A stretch of DNA of 20,055 nt from an uncultured Lachnospiraceae bacterium (GCA_900553355.1 USDK01000047.1:1-20055); one strand, 5' to 3'; counted from the stretch's first letter, positions 6,851 to 15,250 are shown. Made by a program: numbers and translations. The notes: generated by a model not told the origin, from the letters alone.

Positions 6851-9800
6851 CTAATAAGTCTGAAAAAACTGTTCAGCCAGTCTTTCCTCTTCTTCGTACT
6901 CCAACATCGCCAGATGCCGGACTGCCGGGCTCATAGACGCCATGTCGTTCAGTTTTCCATATTTTCCTGCGCCCACTGCGCTGTGACTGTTATCCAGCAC
7001 CTGCTTTTCCGTGACCGTGTTTTTTCTCCCCCTGGTTTCCTGAAAATAATAGGTCACCGACTCGTCACTGTATAAAATAAACTGCTTGACATATAGATTA
7101 TCGTAAACCGGCATCAGTACTTCTGAATGATATCCCAGTTCTTCTCTGTTTCCCTTTTTTACCTTATAATATAATTTTACCCGGCTTCCCGGCGCCGCCT
7201 GATATTCTACCATGGATTTGTCATGCAGCTGAACCTCCCGGATCCACTCTTCCTTAAACCGCAGGTAAAAAGGAAATACAATCTGCTTTTCACACATTTC
7301 CCTCAGAACGGAGTGCAGAATCTGTTCCACATCCGTCTTATAATCCTGTCCGGAATAATATTTCAAAAGTGCGATCTTACAGATATCAGGCAGATCCTCC
7401 TTCTGGTCGCACTCATTGGCGATGATCTCAAATACACACGGCTTTAAGACTCTGCCGCTGACCATATACTCTCTGGATACATAAGCCAGATATGCCTGTT
7501 TCAGCCGGAAATAGACATTCCCGGAAATATAGTAATCTTCGAAAATCTCTTCTTCTTCGAACAAATTCTCTGAGAAAACCATCTGTGTGATGATCCGTTC
7601 GCCCACCTTGTGAGCCGGGATTCCATAATCCTTCAGAACCTTCCACAAAGCCTTCATATCTCTTGTGGCTCCGCAGTAGTAGTTTGCCAGATACATCAGC
7701 GTAACTTTATCATACTGCTGTCTGCGGAAGAGCTCAAAGCACAGGTATGTCAGGAACTCATCTTCTTCGTAGTTGTCTTCCCGGATCCGCCGGCTGCACA
7801 TACGGAACACATCTCTCTCGTCAAAGGCTCCGATGCCCTTTTCCTGAATGTTCTCAAAGGTCAGCTCTGCCTTTTCCCCTTCCTTTTCCCAGATTCCTGC
7901 AGAAGCCGCATATTTCCGGCACATATCTAGAAACCTGGGCTCGTAGAACAGCCGCTTGGTCTCATAGGCGATCGAATCTGTATAATGCCTTCCTTCCACA
8001 GACTCCCAGACAATCCGTGATTCTTTATCATAGAGATAGATCACTGCGCCATTTTCCGGATCATAGGGAACGCGCTGGCGAATCTCTCCGTCTTTTTCAA
8101 TCACCAGCACACAGTTCATATTCGGCACTCTGGTGCGCACCTCATAGGCATAGCACACATCTCTCATGGCCTCCATGCGCTCTGCGTCCATCTCCTCTTC
8201 CCGGCAGAATCTCTTATACAGAATACGCAGGGACTCTGTAATATGTCGTTTCATCAACTGGTCCCAGGTAAACTCCACCATCTGTTCCCGGTAATTTAAG
8301 TAGAGATCCCCTGCCTGTTCTTCATATGTCACCAGATTGGCATACAGAAGGGCCGCTTTCTTATAATTAAGGGTATTTCCATGCATAAAGTAGAGCAGGA
8401 TAGACTTCGGGAGAGGACCTCTGACCGTTTCCTCATCCAGCGTGATCATATAATATTCATACAGCTGCGCAATCTTCAATTCCGCATCCACGGCTCTCTG
8501 ATACCATACAAAATAACGCTTCTGAGTCTTATTTCCCTTGATCAGGAGCGTGCAGATCGTATTCAGGATCATCGGCTCACTGTACATCTTATAAATCCGT
8601 TCCAGAATCCGGAACATGGCTTCATTGTACCGCTTTTGCTGACTCACAAAATTCGACACATAAAGAGCCAGTTCCTTCGTCATCAGACGGTACTTGGATG
8701 CAAAATTCAACACCTGAAGTTCAAAAGGACCCAGCTTCTTCAACAAAGTAGGTTTTTCCTGGTAGCAAAGGTAGGCCTCCAGATAGAACAGGACACTGTG
8801 GATCTCATACTCATACTGCTGTTCCAGCACTTCGATTCTCTTGTACGCGTTTTTATACTTAGGCTCCAGGTCCAGAAGCATATACAAAAGCATCCATGAG
8901 TCCTGATGACGCATATAGGTCTTGCCGATCTCGTCCAGTACCCGTTCGATATGATTGCCCTGTCCTCTGACAAGAGCGGTCAGATACAGATAATAGCAGT
9001 TGGTGATCGGGTCTTTTCCGATGGCAAACCGGTTGTAATTATAATTTTCCAAAATCCATTTTGCCTCTTCTACTCGTTTCCCAATAAGATAGATATTGGC
9101 CTGCAAAAGCTGGTACATCTCACTCAGCGGATCCAGCTTCCGTAATGTATTCATCTTTTCCACAGCGCTGTCCACCCAGGCTGACAGTTCCAGCCTGCCG
9201 GCAACATAGCCCACATATTCCTTAACGATCTGGGCCAGCAAAAGCTCCGGCATCCTGCGGTTCTCATCATATTCCTTCTGATTCTGCAGGACCTCGATCT
9301 CATAAGACAAAGTTTCATAAGGAGTCACAAACTTAAGCTTGCCATAATTGCGTCCGCCGTGCAGATACTCCGGACGGATCAGATACTCCACCTCATGAGT
9401 ATTCCCCACAAAATCCTCTGTGCTGATCTCTGAACGCGTTATCCGGATGAACTTTCCCTCCGCCTCGATCCGGATAGGCATATATCCCCAGGTATTCTTC
9501 ATCAGAGTCAGTGTGCCTTTTGTGGATTCTGACACATCTTCAAACAACATTCCCTCTCCAGGGAGCGTCAGGAATATGCATTCCTTCTGCTTGATCCCCA
9601 CCAGGAACTCTTCCATGGCCTGATCTCCCAGGGACCACTTGCGCATATTATCATACAGATAAAAAATCCGTTCATTTTCATATTTTAAAATCTCATAGAA
9701 CTCTCTGGAACGGAACAGCCTTCCCGCTTCAGAAAAGTCTTTGATCGCCAGTTTCCGGAAATCATCGGTACTCTGTACCTTCCCGTAAGACGTCATCACA

Positions 9801-10156
9801 TAAGGCTTTTCAATGATCGCGGTAAAAGAAAGCTCATACTCTCCTCCGCTGCAGACCACAGTAAGCTTGCCTTCCTCCACATGTCCGGGCCTAAGTCCCC
9901 TGCCGTCATAGGTAAACTCCACCTTTGCGGGATTCCCGTCGAACCCCTGATCTTTAAAATGAACACGAAAAGAAGACGGGTAAACCAGTCCCCGTATCGT
10001 TCCTTTACTGTTCGTCTTGATTGTAAAACTTCCCCTGTATACTTCCCCTTCCCCAATTATGAGAACCAGATTTGTTTCATCAAATATGACATCAGGTCGT
10101 ATTAACTGAAAGTCTCCTTTGGAAAATTTCTGGATTTTATTTTTCAAGTCTGACAC
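6851..10156 (-). CDS. Giant beta-domain/helical-solenoid protein of unknown function (DUF5717-like)
   Basis: A 1,101-residue protein without signal peptide or membrane spans, so probably cytoplasmic. Visible layout: a beta-rich Ig-like domain about 16-115 (VLIIGEGEVYRGSFTIKT, FTYDGRGLRPGHVEEGKLTV), a helical stretch about 128-195, a second beta domain about 195-292 (TLTLMKNTWGYMPIRIEAEG, KLKFVTPYETLSYEIEVL), a long helical repeat region about 300-675 with many Tyr/Leu-rich helices, a third beta segment about 678-740, more helices to about 970, and a last beta segment about 985-1040 ending in SVTYYFQE. The start is GTG at 10156; the frame is closed by TAA just upstream and the only nearby alternative is TTG four codons in. 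The ribosome site is weak (AAGCAGG). First gene of the three-gene operon. The family name DUF5717 is from memory. A scaffold or client-binding role is inference only. Confidence 0.85.
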   Translation of the reverse strand: MSDLKNKIQKFSKGDFQLIRPDVIFDETNLVLIIGEGEVYRGSFTIKTNSKGTIRGLVYPSSFRVHFKDQGFDGNPAKVEFTYDGRGLRPGHVEEGKLTVVCSGGEYELSFTAIIEKPYVMTSYGKVQSTDDFRKLAIKDFSEAGRLFRSREFYEILKYENERIFYLYDNMRKWSLGDQAMEEFLVGIKQKECIFLTLPGEGMLFEDVSESTKGTLTLMKNTWGYMPIRIEAEGKFIRITRSEISTEDFVGNTHEVEYLIRPEYLHGGRNYGKLKFVTPYETLSYEIEVLQNQKEYDENRRMPELLLAQIVKEYVGYVAGRLELSAWVDSAVEKMNTLRKLDPLSEMYQLLQANIYLIGKRVEEAKWILENYNYNRFAIGKDPITNCYYLYLTALVRGQGNHIERVLDEIGKTYMRHQDSWMLLYMLLDLEPKYKNAYKRIEVLEQQYEYEIHSVLFYLEAYLCYQEKPTLLKKLGPFELQVLNFASKYRLMTKELALYVSNFVSQQKRYNEAMFRILERIYKMYSEPMILNTICTLLIKGNKTQKRYFVWYQRAVDAELKIAQLYEYYMITLDEETVRGPLPKSILLYFMHGNTLNYKKAALLYANLVTYEEQAGDLYLNYREQMVEFTWDQLMKRHITESLRILYKRFCREEEMDAERMEAMRDVCYAYEVRTRVPNMNCVLVIEKDGEIRQRVPYDPENGAVIYLYDKESRIVWESVEGRHYTDSIAYETKRLFYEPRFLDMCRKYAASAGIWEKEGEKAELTFENIQEKGIGAFDERDVFRMCSRRIREDNYEEDEFLTYLCFELFRRQQYDKVTLMYLANYYCGATRDMKALWKVLKDYGIPAHKVGERIITQMVFSENLFEEEEIFEDYYISGNVYFRLKQAYLAYVSREYMVSGRVLKPCVFEIIANECDQKEDLPDICKIALLKYYSGQDYKTDVEQILHSVLREMCEKQIVFPFYLRFKEEWIREVQLHDKSMVEYQAAPGSRVKLYYKVKKGNREELGYHSEVLMPVYDNLYVKQFILYSDESVTYYFQETRGRKNTVTEKQVLDNSHSAVGAGKYGKLNDMASMSPAVRHLAMLEYEEEERLAEQFFQTY

Positions 10157-10186
10157 CTGCTTCTTTCGTTACGTTTTTCGAAACCA

Positions 10187-10196
10187 TACTATAGTA
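10187..10196. repeat. 10-bp palindrome at the start of the unknown operon
   Basis: TACTATAGTA is a perfect palindrome placed immediately downstream of the -10 box, about where transcription should start. It could be an operator, but AT-rich palindromes of this size also arise by chance. Confidence 0.3.
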
Positions 10197-10197
10197 A

Positions 10198-10227
10198 ATT
10201 ATAGCATTGTTTAAATAGTAATGGCAA
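10198..10227 (-). promoter_or_regulatory. Promoter of the three-gene unknown operon
   Basis: On the minus strand TTGCCA is followed after 18 bases by a perfect TATAAT, preceded by TGC as in an extended -10. It lies about 40 bp before the GTG start, in the gap after the MarR gene, so the operon can be expressed on its own. Confidence 0.7.
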
Positions 10228-10264
10228 TGCCGGATATAGAAAATATTGAAAATATGACACCATC

Positions 10265-10696
10265 TTAAGGATCAGAGATGTTATACAACACTTTTTCCAG
10301 CATTTTTGTCAGTGCTGCCCTTTCTTTTTTGCTCATCCCAAGTGTCAGCGTCTTATCGATCTTTTTCCGGTCCGCCTCCATCCGTTTCTGGATATCATAG
10401 GCTTTTTCTGTAAGATAGACGTTTTTGCAGCGCCGGTCCTTTGTACTTGGCACCACCAGGATAAATCCCTTTTCATCCAGCCGCTTTAAAAGGCCTGTGA
10501 CCGTAGGATTCTTAAGACACAGTGCCTTTTCAATATCTTTCTGGTTGATCTCCTCTTTACGGCTGGTAAGGAGATAGTCCAGAACTGCGCACTGTGACGC
10601 AGTAATCCCAAGAGTCCGCAGGCGGTTATTAAAATCTTTTTCATACACATTATTGATCTGCTTGAGCATCAGACCTATGGACATCTGTTCTTTCAT
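10265..10696 (-). CDS. MarR-family transcriptional regulator
   Basis: A 143-residue winged-helix DNA-binding protein of typical MarR length, acting as a dimer on DNA. After an N-terminal dimerisation helix (IGLMLKQINNVYEKDFNNRL) comes LGITASQCAVLDYLL, the helix-turn-helix with IEKALCLKNPTVTGLLKRLDEKG as recognition region, and the wing VPSTKDRRCKNVYLTEKA with the conserved D-R-R. The C-terminal helices finish the dimer interface. ATG at 10696 has AGGAGG seven bases upstream. It follows hom by 24 bp and is likely cotranscribed with it; the pairing is not an obvious functional one. It could also regulate the unknown operon just downstream, whose promoter region carries a small palindrome, but nothing in the sequence proves this. 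Confidence 0.93.
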   Translation of the reverse strand: MKEQMSIGLMLKQINNVYEKDFNNRLRTLGITASQCAVLDYLLTSRKEEINQKDIEKALCLKNPTVTGLLKRLDEKGFILVVPSTKDRRCKNVYLTEKAYDIQKRMEADRKKIDKTLTLGMSKKERAALTKMLEKVLYNISDP

Positions 10697-10720
10697 CCGG
10701 ACACCTCCTGTACGTCTGCT

Positions 10721-12007
10721 TTAGTATTCCCGGATCACGCTGCTGAGCTCCCGGACTGCTTCCAGATCCTTCAGGCGCTCCAGTGCATCCTGAAAAGCCC
10801 GTTCTTTTACCTTTTCTGTTACGATTACGAGCTCTGCCGCACCATCTGCAATGATTTTCTGTACCACCTTAGAGATGCTCACCTGATGGGCTCCAAACAC
10901 GCCTGCAATCCCTGCAAGAACTCCAGGCCTGTTTTCTACCTGCATCCGGAGAACAAATTTATTGCTTACCTCCGTAAAAGGCTTCACAGAAAGATTCCGG
11001 TAGCAGGTGCAGCTGATCCTCCCGGTACAATGATAAGAAATATCACGCATCACATCGATCACATCTCCCATAACAGCGCTTGCCGTAGGAAATTCTCCTG
11101 CTCCTCTTCCGTAGAACATCACATCATCTACCGCATCTCCATGTACGAATACCGCATTAAAGGAATCCCTCACCGAAGCCAGCGGATGTTCTACCGGAAT
11201 CATCATCGGATACACTGCCACCTCAATCCCGTCTTCTGTATTATGTGCGGTTCCCACCAGCTTGATGACATTTCCAAGCTCTCTGGCATAGAAAATGTCT
11301 CTTCCCGAAATCTTTGTAATTCCTTCCGTATGAACGTCAGAAAAGGTCACACGGGAGTGGAATGCGATCGATGCCATGATCGCCACCTTCCGGCCGGCGT
11401 CATATCCTTCAATATCCGCAGTGGGGTCAGCCTCAGCATAGCCAAGCTCTGTCGCTTTTTTCAGGGCCTCATCAAACTCCATCCCTTCTTCTGCCATTTT
11501 TGTCAGAATGTAATTAGTGGTTCCGTTGACAATCCCCACAATCTTCTCTATTTCATTGGCAGCCAGACACTGCTTTAAAGGTCTGATGACCGGAATGCCT
11601 CCGGCCACCGCCGCCTCAAACAGGAAATCAGCGCCGTGAGCTTCCGCCGCGTCCAGAAGCTCCCGACCGTATTCTGCCACCAGATCCTTATTGGCTGTGA
11701 CCACATGTTTTCCGGCATTCAATGCCTCCAGCATCATCGTCTTTGCCGGTTCGATTCCTCCCATCACTTCTATTACAATCTCGATCTCCGGATCCCTTAT
11801 GATTTCTTCAAAAGTGTCTGTCAGAAGGGACGGATCTATCCCCGGGCGTTCTTTTTCCAGATTATGGACCAGAATTTTTTTGATTTCCAGATCCGCTCCG
11901 GTTTTATCCATCATCTCTTCTTTCTGTCTGGCTGCCAGCTTATATACTCCGCCTCCGACGGTTCCAAGCCCCAGAAGTGCTGCCTTTACTGTCTTTTTTT
12001 CACTCAC
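10721..12007 (-). CDS. hom: Homoserine dehydrogenase with ACT domain
   Basis: Reduces aspartate semialdehyde to homoserine with NAD(P)H, the branch point to threonine and methionine. The 428 residues contain the nucleotide loop LLGLGTVGGGV near residue 11, VVTANKDLVAEYG, the substrate region VNGTTNYILTKM and GYAEADPTADIEGYDAGRK with the catalytic-domain residues. A C-terminal ACT domain about 350-425 (LRMQVENRPGVLAGIAGVFG, ELVIVTEKV) is the usual site for feedback inhibition by threonine. The start is GTG at 12007 with AAGGA nine bases upstream; no better in-frame ATG is near. Its promoter lies just after the terminator of the upstream tRNA gene. It appears to lead a hom-marR transcript. Confidence 0.97.
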   Translation of the reverse strand: MSEKKTVKAALLGLGTVGGGVYKLAARQKEEMMDKTGADLEIKKILVHNLEKERPGIDPSLLTDTFEEIIRDPEIEIVIEVMGGIEPAKTMMLEALNAGKHVVTANKDLVAEYGRELLDAAEAHGADFLFEAAVAGGIPVIRPLKQCLAANEIEKIVGIVNGTTNYILTKMAEEGMEFDEALKKATELGYAEADPTADIEGYDAGRKVAIMASIAFHSRVTFSDVHTEGITKISGRDIFYARELGNVIKLVGTAHNTEDGIEVAVYPMMIPVEHPLASVRDSFNAVFVHGDAVDDVMFYGRGAGEFPTASAVMGDVIDVMRDISYHCTGRISCTCYRNLSVKPFTEVSNKFVLRMQVENRPGVLAGIAGVFGAHQVSISKVVQKIIADGAAELVIVTEKVKERAFQDALERLKDLEAVRELSSVIREY

Positions 12008-12039
12008 GCCTTCACATCCTTTTCTTTTTCGTATGCTTT

Positions 12040-12069
12040 AGTATAGCACAGGAATACATCCAGATACAA
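12040..12069 (-). promoter_or_regulatory. Candidate promoter of hom
   Basis: On the minus strand TTGTAT is followed after 18 bases by TATACT with an extended TGC in front. It starts just after the terminator of tRNA-Gly. No T-box or other leader structure fits in the roughly 30 bp before hom. Confidence 0.55.
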
Positions 12070-12083
12070 ATTTTTTAAATATG

Positions 12084-12113
12084 AAAAAAGGAACCTCCGC
12101 AATGAAGATTCCT
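12084..12113 (-). terminator. Intrinsic terminator of tRNA-Gly
   Basis: On the minus strand AGGAATCTTC pairs with GGAGGTTCCT (ten pairs including G-T wobbles) around a five-base loop, followed by a T-run. It begins about ten bases beyond the tRNA 3' end. Confidence 0.82.
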
Positions 12114-12123
12114 CTCTTTTCAG

Positions 12124-12196
12124 AGCGACAGACGGGGCTCGAACCCGCGACCCCGACCTTGGCAAGGTCGTACTCTACCAACTGAGCCACTGTCGC
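12124..12196 (-). tRNA. tRNA-Gly (anticodon GCC)
   Basis: A full cloverleaf of 73 bases can be folded: acceptor GCGACAG/CTGTCGC, D arm GCTC-AGTTGGTA-GAGT, anticodon stem CGACC/GGTCG with loop TTGCCAA, and T arm with the GTTCGAGCC-type loop. The anticodon GCC reads glycine codons GGC and GGU. The discriminator is T, as in bacterial tRNA-Gly. The CCA end is not encoded (CTG follows), so it must be added by nucleotidyltransferase. It has its own strong promoter and terminator and stands alone between aspS and hom. Confidence 0.97.
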
Positions 12197-12201
12197 TTAT
12201 T

Positions 12202-12235
12202 TAGTAGTTATCGTTCCTCAGAACAATAACTACTA
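12202..12235. repeat. 15-bp inverted repeat across the tRNA-Gly promoter start region
   Basis: TAGTAGTTATCGTTC and GAACAATAACTACTA are inverted copies with one G-T type mismatch and a four-base centre. The repeat covers the 3' part of the -10 box and the expected transcription start, ending six bases before the tRNA. Only part would be in the transcript, so it is better placed as a DNA-level operator or a leftover of rearrangement than as an RNA hairpin. Confidence 0.75.
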
Positions 12236-12260
12236 TACTATATGTGTCTTTGATTGTCAA
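12232..12260 (-). promoter_or_regulatory. Strong promoter of tRNA-Gly
   Basis: On the minus strand a perfect TTGACA is followed after 17 bases by TATAGT, about 36 bp before the mature tRNA. The -10 overlaps the inverted repeat at 12202-12235. Confidence 0.8.
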
Positions 12261-12300
12261 CAACTTTTTTTCTTTTTTTTCGCGATTTTTTTCCTGAACT

Positions 12301-14100
12301 TTACAGGTCTGTTTTGGAGGATTCTGTCACGGTAAGTCCCAGTTCTTCCAGCTGCTTGTCATCTGCCGGAGTAGGCGCCTCTGTCATCAGGCAGGACGCA
12401 TCTTTTACCTTCGGGAATGCGATCACATCACGGATGCTGTCCTGACCGGCCATCAGCATCACCAGACGATCCAGCCCATAGGCAAGCCCTGCGTGAGGAG
12501 GAACCCCATATTTAAACGCATCCAGCAGGAAACCGAACTGTGAATATGCCTGTTCTTTTGTGAATCCCAGCACCTCAAACATCTTCTCCTGTACATCATC
12601 CTGATGGATTCTGACACTTCCTCCGCCGATCTCGTTGCCGTTCAGCACAATATCATATGCCTTCGCACGTACTTTTCCCGGTTCGCTGTCAAGAAGGGGA
12701 AGGTCTTCTTCCATCGGCATTGTAAACGGATGATGCATCGCCACATAACGATTCTGCTCCTCACTCCACTCCAGAAGCGGGAACTCCGTGATCCATACAA
12801 ACCGATATTCATCTTTATGAAGAAGTTCCATCTGTTTTGCCAGCTCCACACGAAGTGCTCCCAGAGAATCCCACACTACCTTATTTTTATCTGCGGCAAA
12901 CAAAAGCAGGTCTCCCGGCTTGCCGTCCATAGCCTTAATAAGAGCGGCCATCTCCTCCTCGCTCATAAACTTCGCAAAAGAAGATTTTACACTGCCATCC
13001 TCCTGAACAGCGATATAGGCCAGGCCTTTTGCGCCATAATCCTTCACAAAGGCGGTCAGCTTGTCGATTTTCTTTCTCGGCATGCCGCCCTGTCCCTTAG
13101 CGTTGATTCCACGGACACTTCCTCCATTTTCCAGTGCTCCGGTAAACACACCGAATCCACAGTCTTTCACCACATCGGAAACATCATGAAGCTCCATTCC
13201 AAATCTCAGGTCAGGCTTATCAGACCCAAAACGGTCCATCGCTTCCTGCCAGGTCATCCGCTGGATCGGAAGCGGCACCTCTACTCCCAGGACTTCCCGG
13301 AATAATTGCGCAAGATACCTTTCATTCACTTCGATCACATCATCCACATCTACAAAAGAAAGCTCCATATCGATCTGTGTAAACTCTGGCTGACGGTCTG
13401 CGCGCAGATCCTCATCGCGGAAACATCTGGCAATCTGAATATAGCGGTCCATTCCAGAGCACATCAACAGCTGCTTGTAAAGCTGAGGAGACTGGGGCAG
13501 TCCATAGAAACACCCCGGATGGATCCGGCTCGGCACCAGATAATCTCTGGCTCCTTCAGGGGTTGTTTTTCCAAGCATAGGCGTCTCCACCTCCAGAAAT
13601 CCTTCCTCTGTAAAAAACTGACGTGTCAGAGTCATCACGCGGCTCTTCATCCTTAAGTTTCTCTGAAGATCCGGTCTCCTGAGATCCAGATAGCGGTACT
13701 TCAGCCGCACCTCTTCCTTTGTTTTGGAATTCTCTTCAATCGGAAACGGAGGCGTCTCTGACTCTGAAAGAATCCGGAGTTCTTCTGGAATAATCTCAAT
13801 CTCGCCAGTGGAAATATTAGTATTGACTGCGCCGGAACGCTTTTCCACTGTTCCCGTCACTGCAACCACAAACTCTGCCCGCAGCTTTGCCGCTTTTTCG
13901 ATCAACGCCTCCTCTGATTTTCCTTCTTCAAATACAACCTGGATGATTCCAGAACGGTCTCTCACGTCTACAAATACGAGACCGCCTTTATTACGGTTTT
14001 TCTGTACCCATCCCATGATGGTAACCTTCTGCCCTGCGCAAGCGGCCGAAAGCTCTCCACAGCGGTGAGTTCTTTTTAAGCCCTGCATCGACTCTGCCAT
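12301..14100 (-). CDS. aspS: Aspartyl-tRNA synthetase
   Basis: Charges tRNA-Asp with aspartate. The 599-residue length fits the bacterial type. Order of parts: OB-fold anticodon-binding domain near 20-105 (VTIMGWVQKNRNKGGLVFVD), class II catalytic core with motif 2 FRDEDLRADRQPEFTQIDME, the bacterial GAD insertion domain about 290-420, and motif 3 GLAYGLDRLVMLMAGQDSIRDVIAF near the C-terminus. The ATG at 14100 has AAGGAG eight bases upstream. It lies 27 bp after hisS, the usual hisS-aspS order in Firmicutes. No convincing terminator follows; the region after the stop is only A-rich, so transcripts may run into tRNA-Gly. Whether the enzyme also acts on tRNA-Asn cannot be told here. Confidence 0.98.
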   Translation of the reverse strand: MAESMQGLKRTHRCGELSAACAGQKVTIMGWVQKNRNKGGLVFVDVRDRSGIIQVVFEEGKSEEALIEKAAKLRAEFVVAVTGTVEKRSGAVNTNISTGEIEIIPEELRILSESETPPFPIEENSKTKEEVRLKYRYLDLRRPDLQRNLRMKSRVMTLTRQFFTEEGFLEVETPMLGKTTPEGARDYLVPSRIHPGCFYGLPQSPQLYKQLLMCSGMDRYIQIARCFRDEDLRADRQPEFTQIDMELSFVDVDDVIEVNERYLAQLFREVLGVEVPLPIQRMTWQEAMDRFGSDKPDLRFGMELHDVSDVVKDCGFGVFTGALENGGSVRGINAKGQGGMPRKKIDKLTAFVKDYGAKGLAYIAVQEDGSVKSSFAKFMSEEEMAALIKAMDGKPGDLLLFAADKNKVVWDSLGALRVELAKQMELLHKDEYRFVWITEFPLLEWSEEQNRYVAMHHPFTMPMEEDLPLLDSEPGKVRAKAYDIVLNGNEIGGGSVRIHQDDVQEKMFEVLGFTKEQAYSQFGFLLDAFKYGVPPHAGLAYGLDRLVMLMAGQDSIRDVIAFPKVKDASCLMTEAPTPADDKQLEELGLTVTESSKTDL

Positions 14101-14127
14101 CTTTTTTCTCCTTCCTTACATTCCTTC

Positions 14128-15249
14128 TTATAATCTGTCTATGGAATCAGCATAGCAGTCAATGATCTCTGCATATCCTTCTTCCGCAAGCTGTTCCTTC
14201 TGGAACTTTTTATTCTTCTTCATCTGGACGATCAGAACCTGTCCGCCCTTGCTTCTGTCCTCTTTTGCCTTTTCAAACACTTTAAGCACAGCCTCTCCAG
14301 GAAGCTTCTTATCCAGAAGATAAGCCTTCTTCATCTGTCTTCCCGGAACCTGATATCCCTGCTCCAGAAGCAGCATCACGATCCGTTCAAATCCGATCGA
14401 AAAGCCGCAGGCCGGTGTATCCTGCCCGGTAAACCTGCCGATCATCTTATCATAACGTCCTCCCCCGGCAACAGAGCCCCCGAACTCGTCCATCCGGATC
14501 TCAAAGATCGTACCAGTATAATAGGACTGTCCCCGCACCATCGTAGGGTCAAAGCGGACGGAAAACTCACATTCCTTTGCCGCCTCTACACTGGAGATAA
14601 TCTGCTGCATTCCTTCAGCCGTCTCATCACTTAAGTAATCACCCAGCTTTTCTTTCAGATAACGGATTCCTGAGATATCCTCAGGCGTCTCATCGAACAG
14701 CCCCAGGTATCGTTCCACACAGTCTTTCGGATATCCCATCTCCTGAAGTTCTTCCTGAACGCCTTCCTTTCCGATCTTATCCATCTTATCAAGGACGATG
14801 AACACCTCATCATAGTCTTCCTCTTTAAAACCACTATAGGCGGCCATAGCCTTCAGAATATTCCGGTCATTGATGCAGACTGTAAAATTACGGAAATTGA
14901 TCTTTCCCAGTACCGCAGTCGTTGCCAGGATCAGCTCAATCTCAGCAAGATTGCTTCCCTCTCCCAGAATATCAATATCACACTGGGTAAACTGACGGAA
15001 TCTTCCCCTCTGCGGACGGTCTGCCCTCCATACACTTCCGATCTGAAGCGCCTTGAAAGGGGATGGCAGTTCACTCATATGATTAGAATAATATCTTGCC
15101 AGCGGCACGGTCAGATCATAGCGAAGGCCGCTGTCCGCCAGATCATTTTCTTCTTTTGCCTCAGAAATCTTAAGCTTTTCTCCGCGTTTCATGATCTTAA
15201 AGATCAGCTTCTCATTGTCTCCGCACTGCCTGCTGCACCAGCTGATCAT
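14128..15249 (-). CDS. hisS: Histidyl-tRNA synthetase, N-terminally truncated (probably broken)
   Basis: Would charge tRNA-His with histidine. Class II core blocks are present: GLRYDLTVPLARY, motif 2 FKALQIGSVWRADRPQRGRFRQFTQCDIDILG in part, the histidine-binding region MVRGQSYYTGTIFEI and GGGRYDKMIGRFTG, and motif 3 GFSIGFERIVMLLL. The C-terminal anticodon domain is short and lysine-rich (QMKKNKKFQKEQLAEEGY). Homology begins only near 15225 at CGDNEKLIFK. The first 60-70 residues usual for the family, including motif 1 of the dimer interface, are missing. The frame opens at an ATG at 15249 that belongs to the XRE gene read in another frame and has no ribosome site. A functional enzyme from this copy is unlikely; an intact copy elsewhere, or an assembly join, must explain it. 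Confidence 0.9.
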   Translation of the reverse strand: MISWCSRQCGDNEKLIFKIMKRGEKLKISEAKEENDLADSGLRYDLTVPLARYYSNHMSELPSPFKALQIGSVWRADRPQRGRFRQFTQCDIDILGEGSNLAEIELILATTAVLGKINFRNFTVCINDRNILKAMAAYSGFKEEDYDEVFIVLDKMDKIGKEGVQEELQEMGYPKDCVERYLGLFDETPEDISGIRYLKEKLGDYLSDETAEGMQQIISSVEAAKECEFSVRFDPTMVRGQSYYTGTIFEIRMDEFGGSVAGGGRYDKMIGRFTGQDTPACGFSIGFERIVMLLLEQGYQVPGRQMKKAYLLDKKLPGEAVLKVFEKAKEDRSKGGQVLIVQMKKNKKFQKEQLAEEGYAEIIDCYADSIDRL

Positions 15250-15250
15250 T
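15212..15250. other. Junction between truncated XRE gene and truncated hisS
   Basis: Reading leftwards on the minus strand, XRE coding sequence runs to about 15226 and hisS coding sequence takes over in a different frame from about 15225. Both genes lose a terminus at the same point. No inverted repeat, transposase or target duplication is visible here. Confidence 0.75.

Noticed and set aside
12262..12300. Homopolymer tracts after aspS as a terminator
   Set aside because: On the minus strand these are A-runs without a stable hairpin followed by T, so they do not fit an intrinsic terminator.
12604..13305. A 233-residue plus-strand open frame
   Set aside because: It lies within aspS on the opposite strand, whose class II motifs are intact; composition reflects antisense codons.
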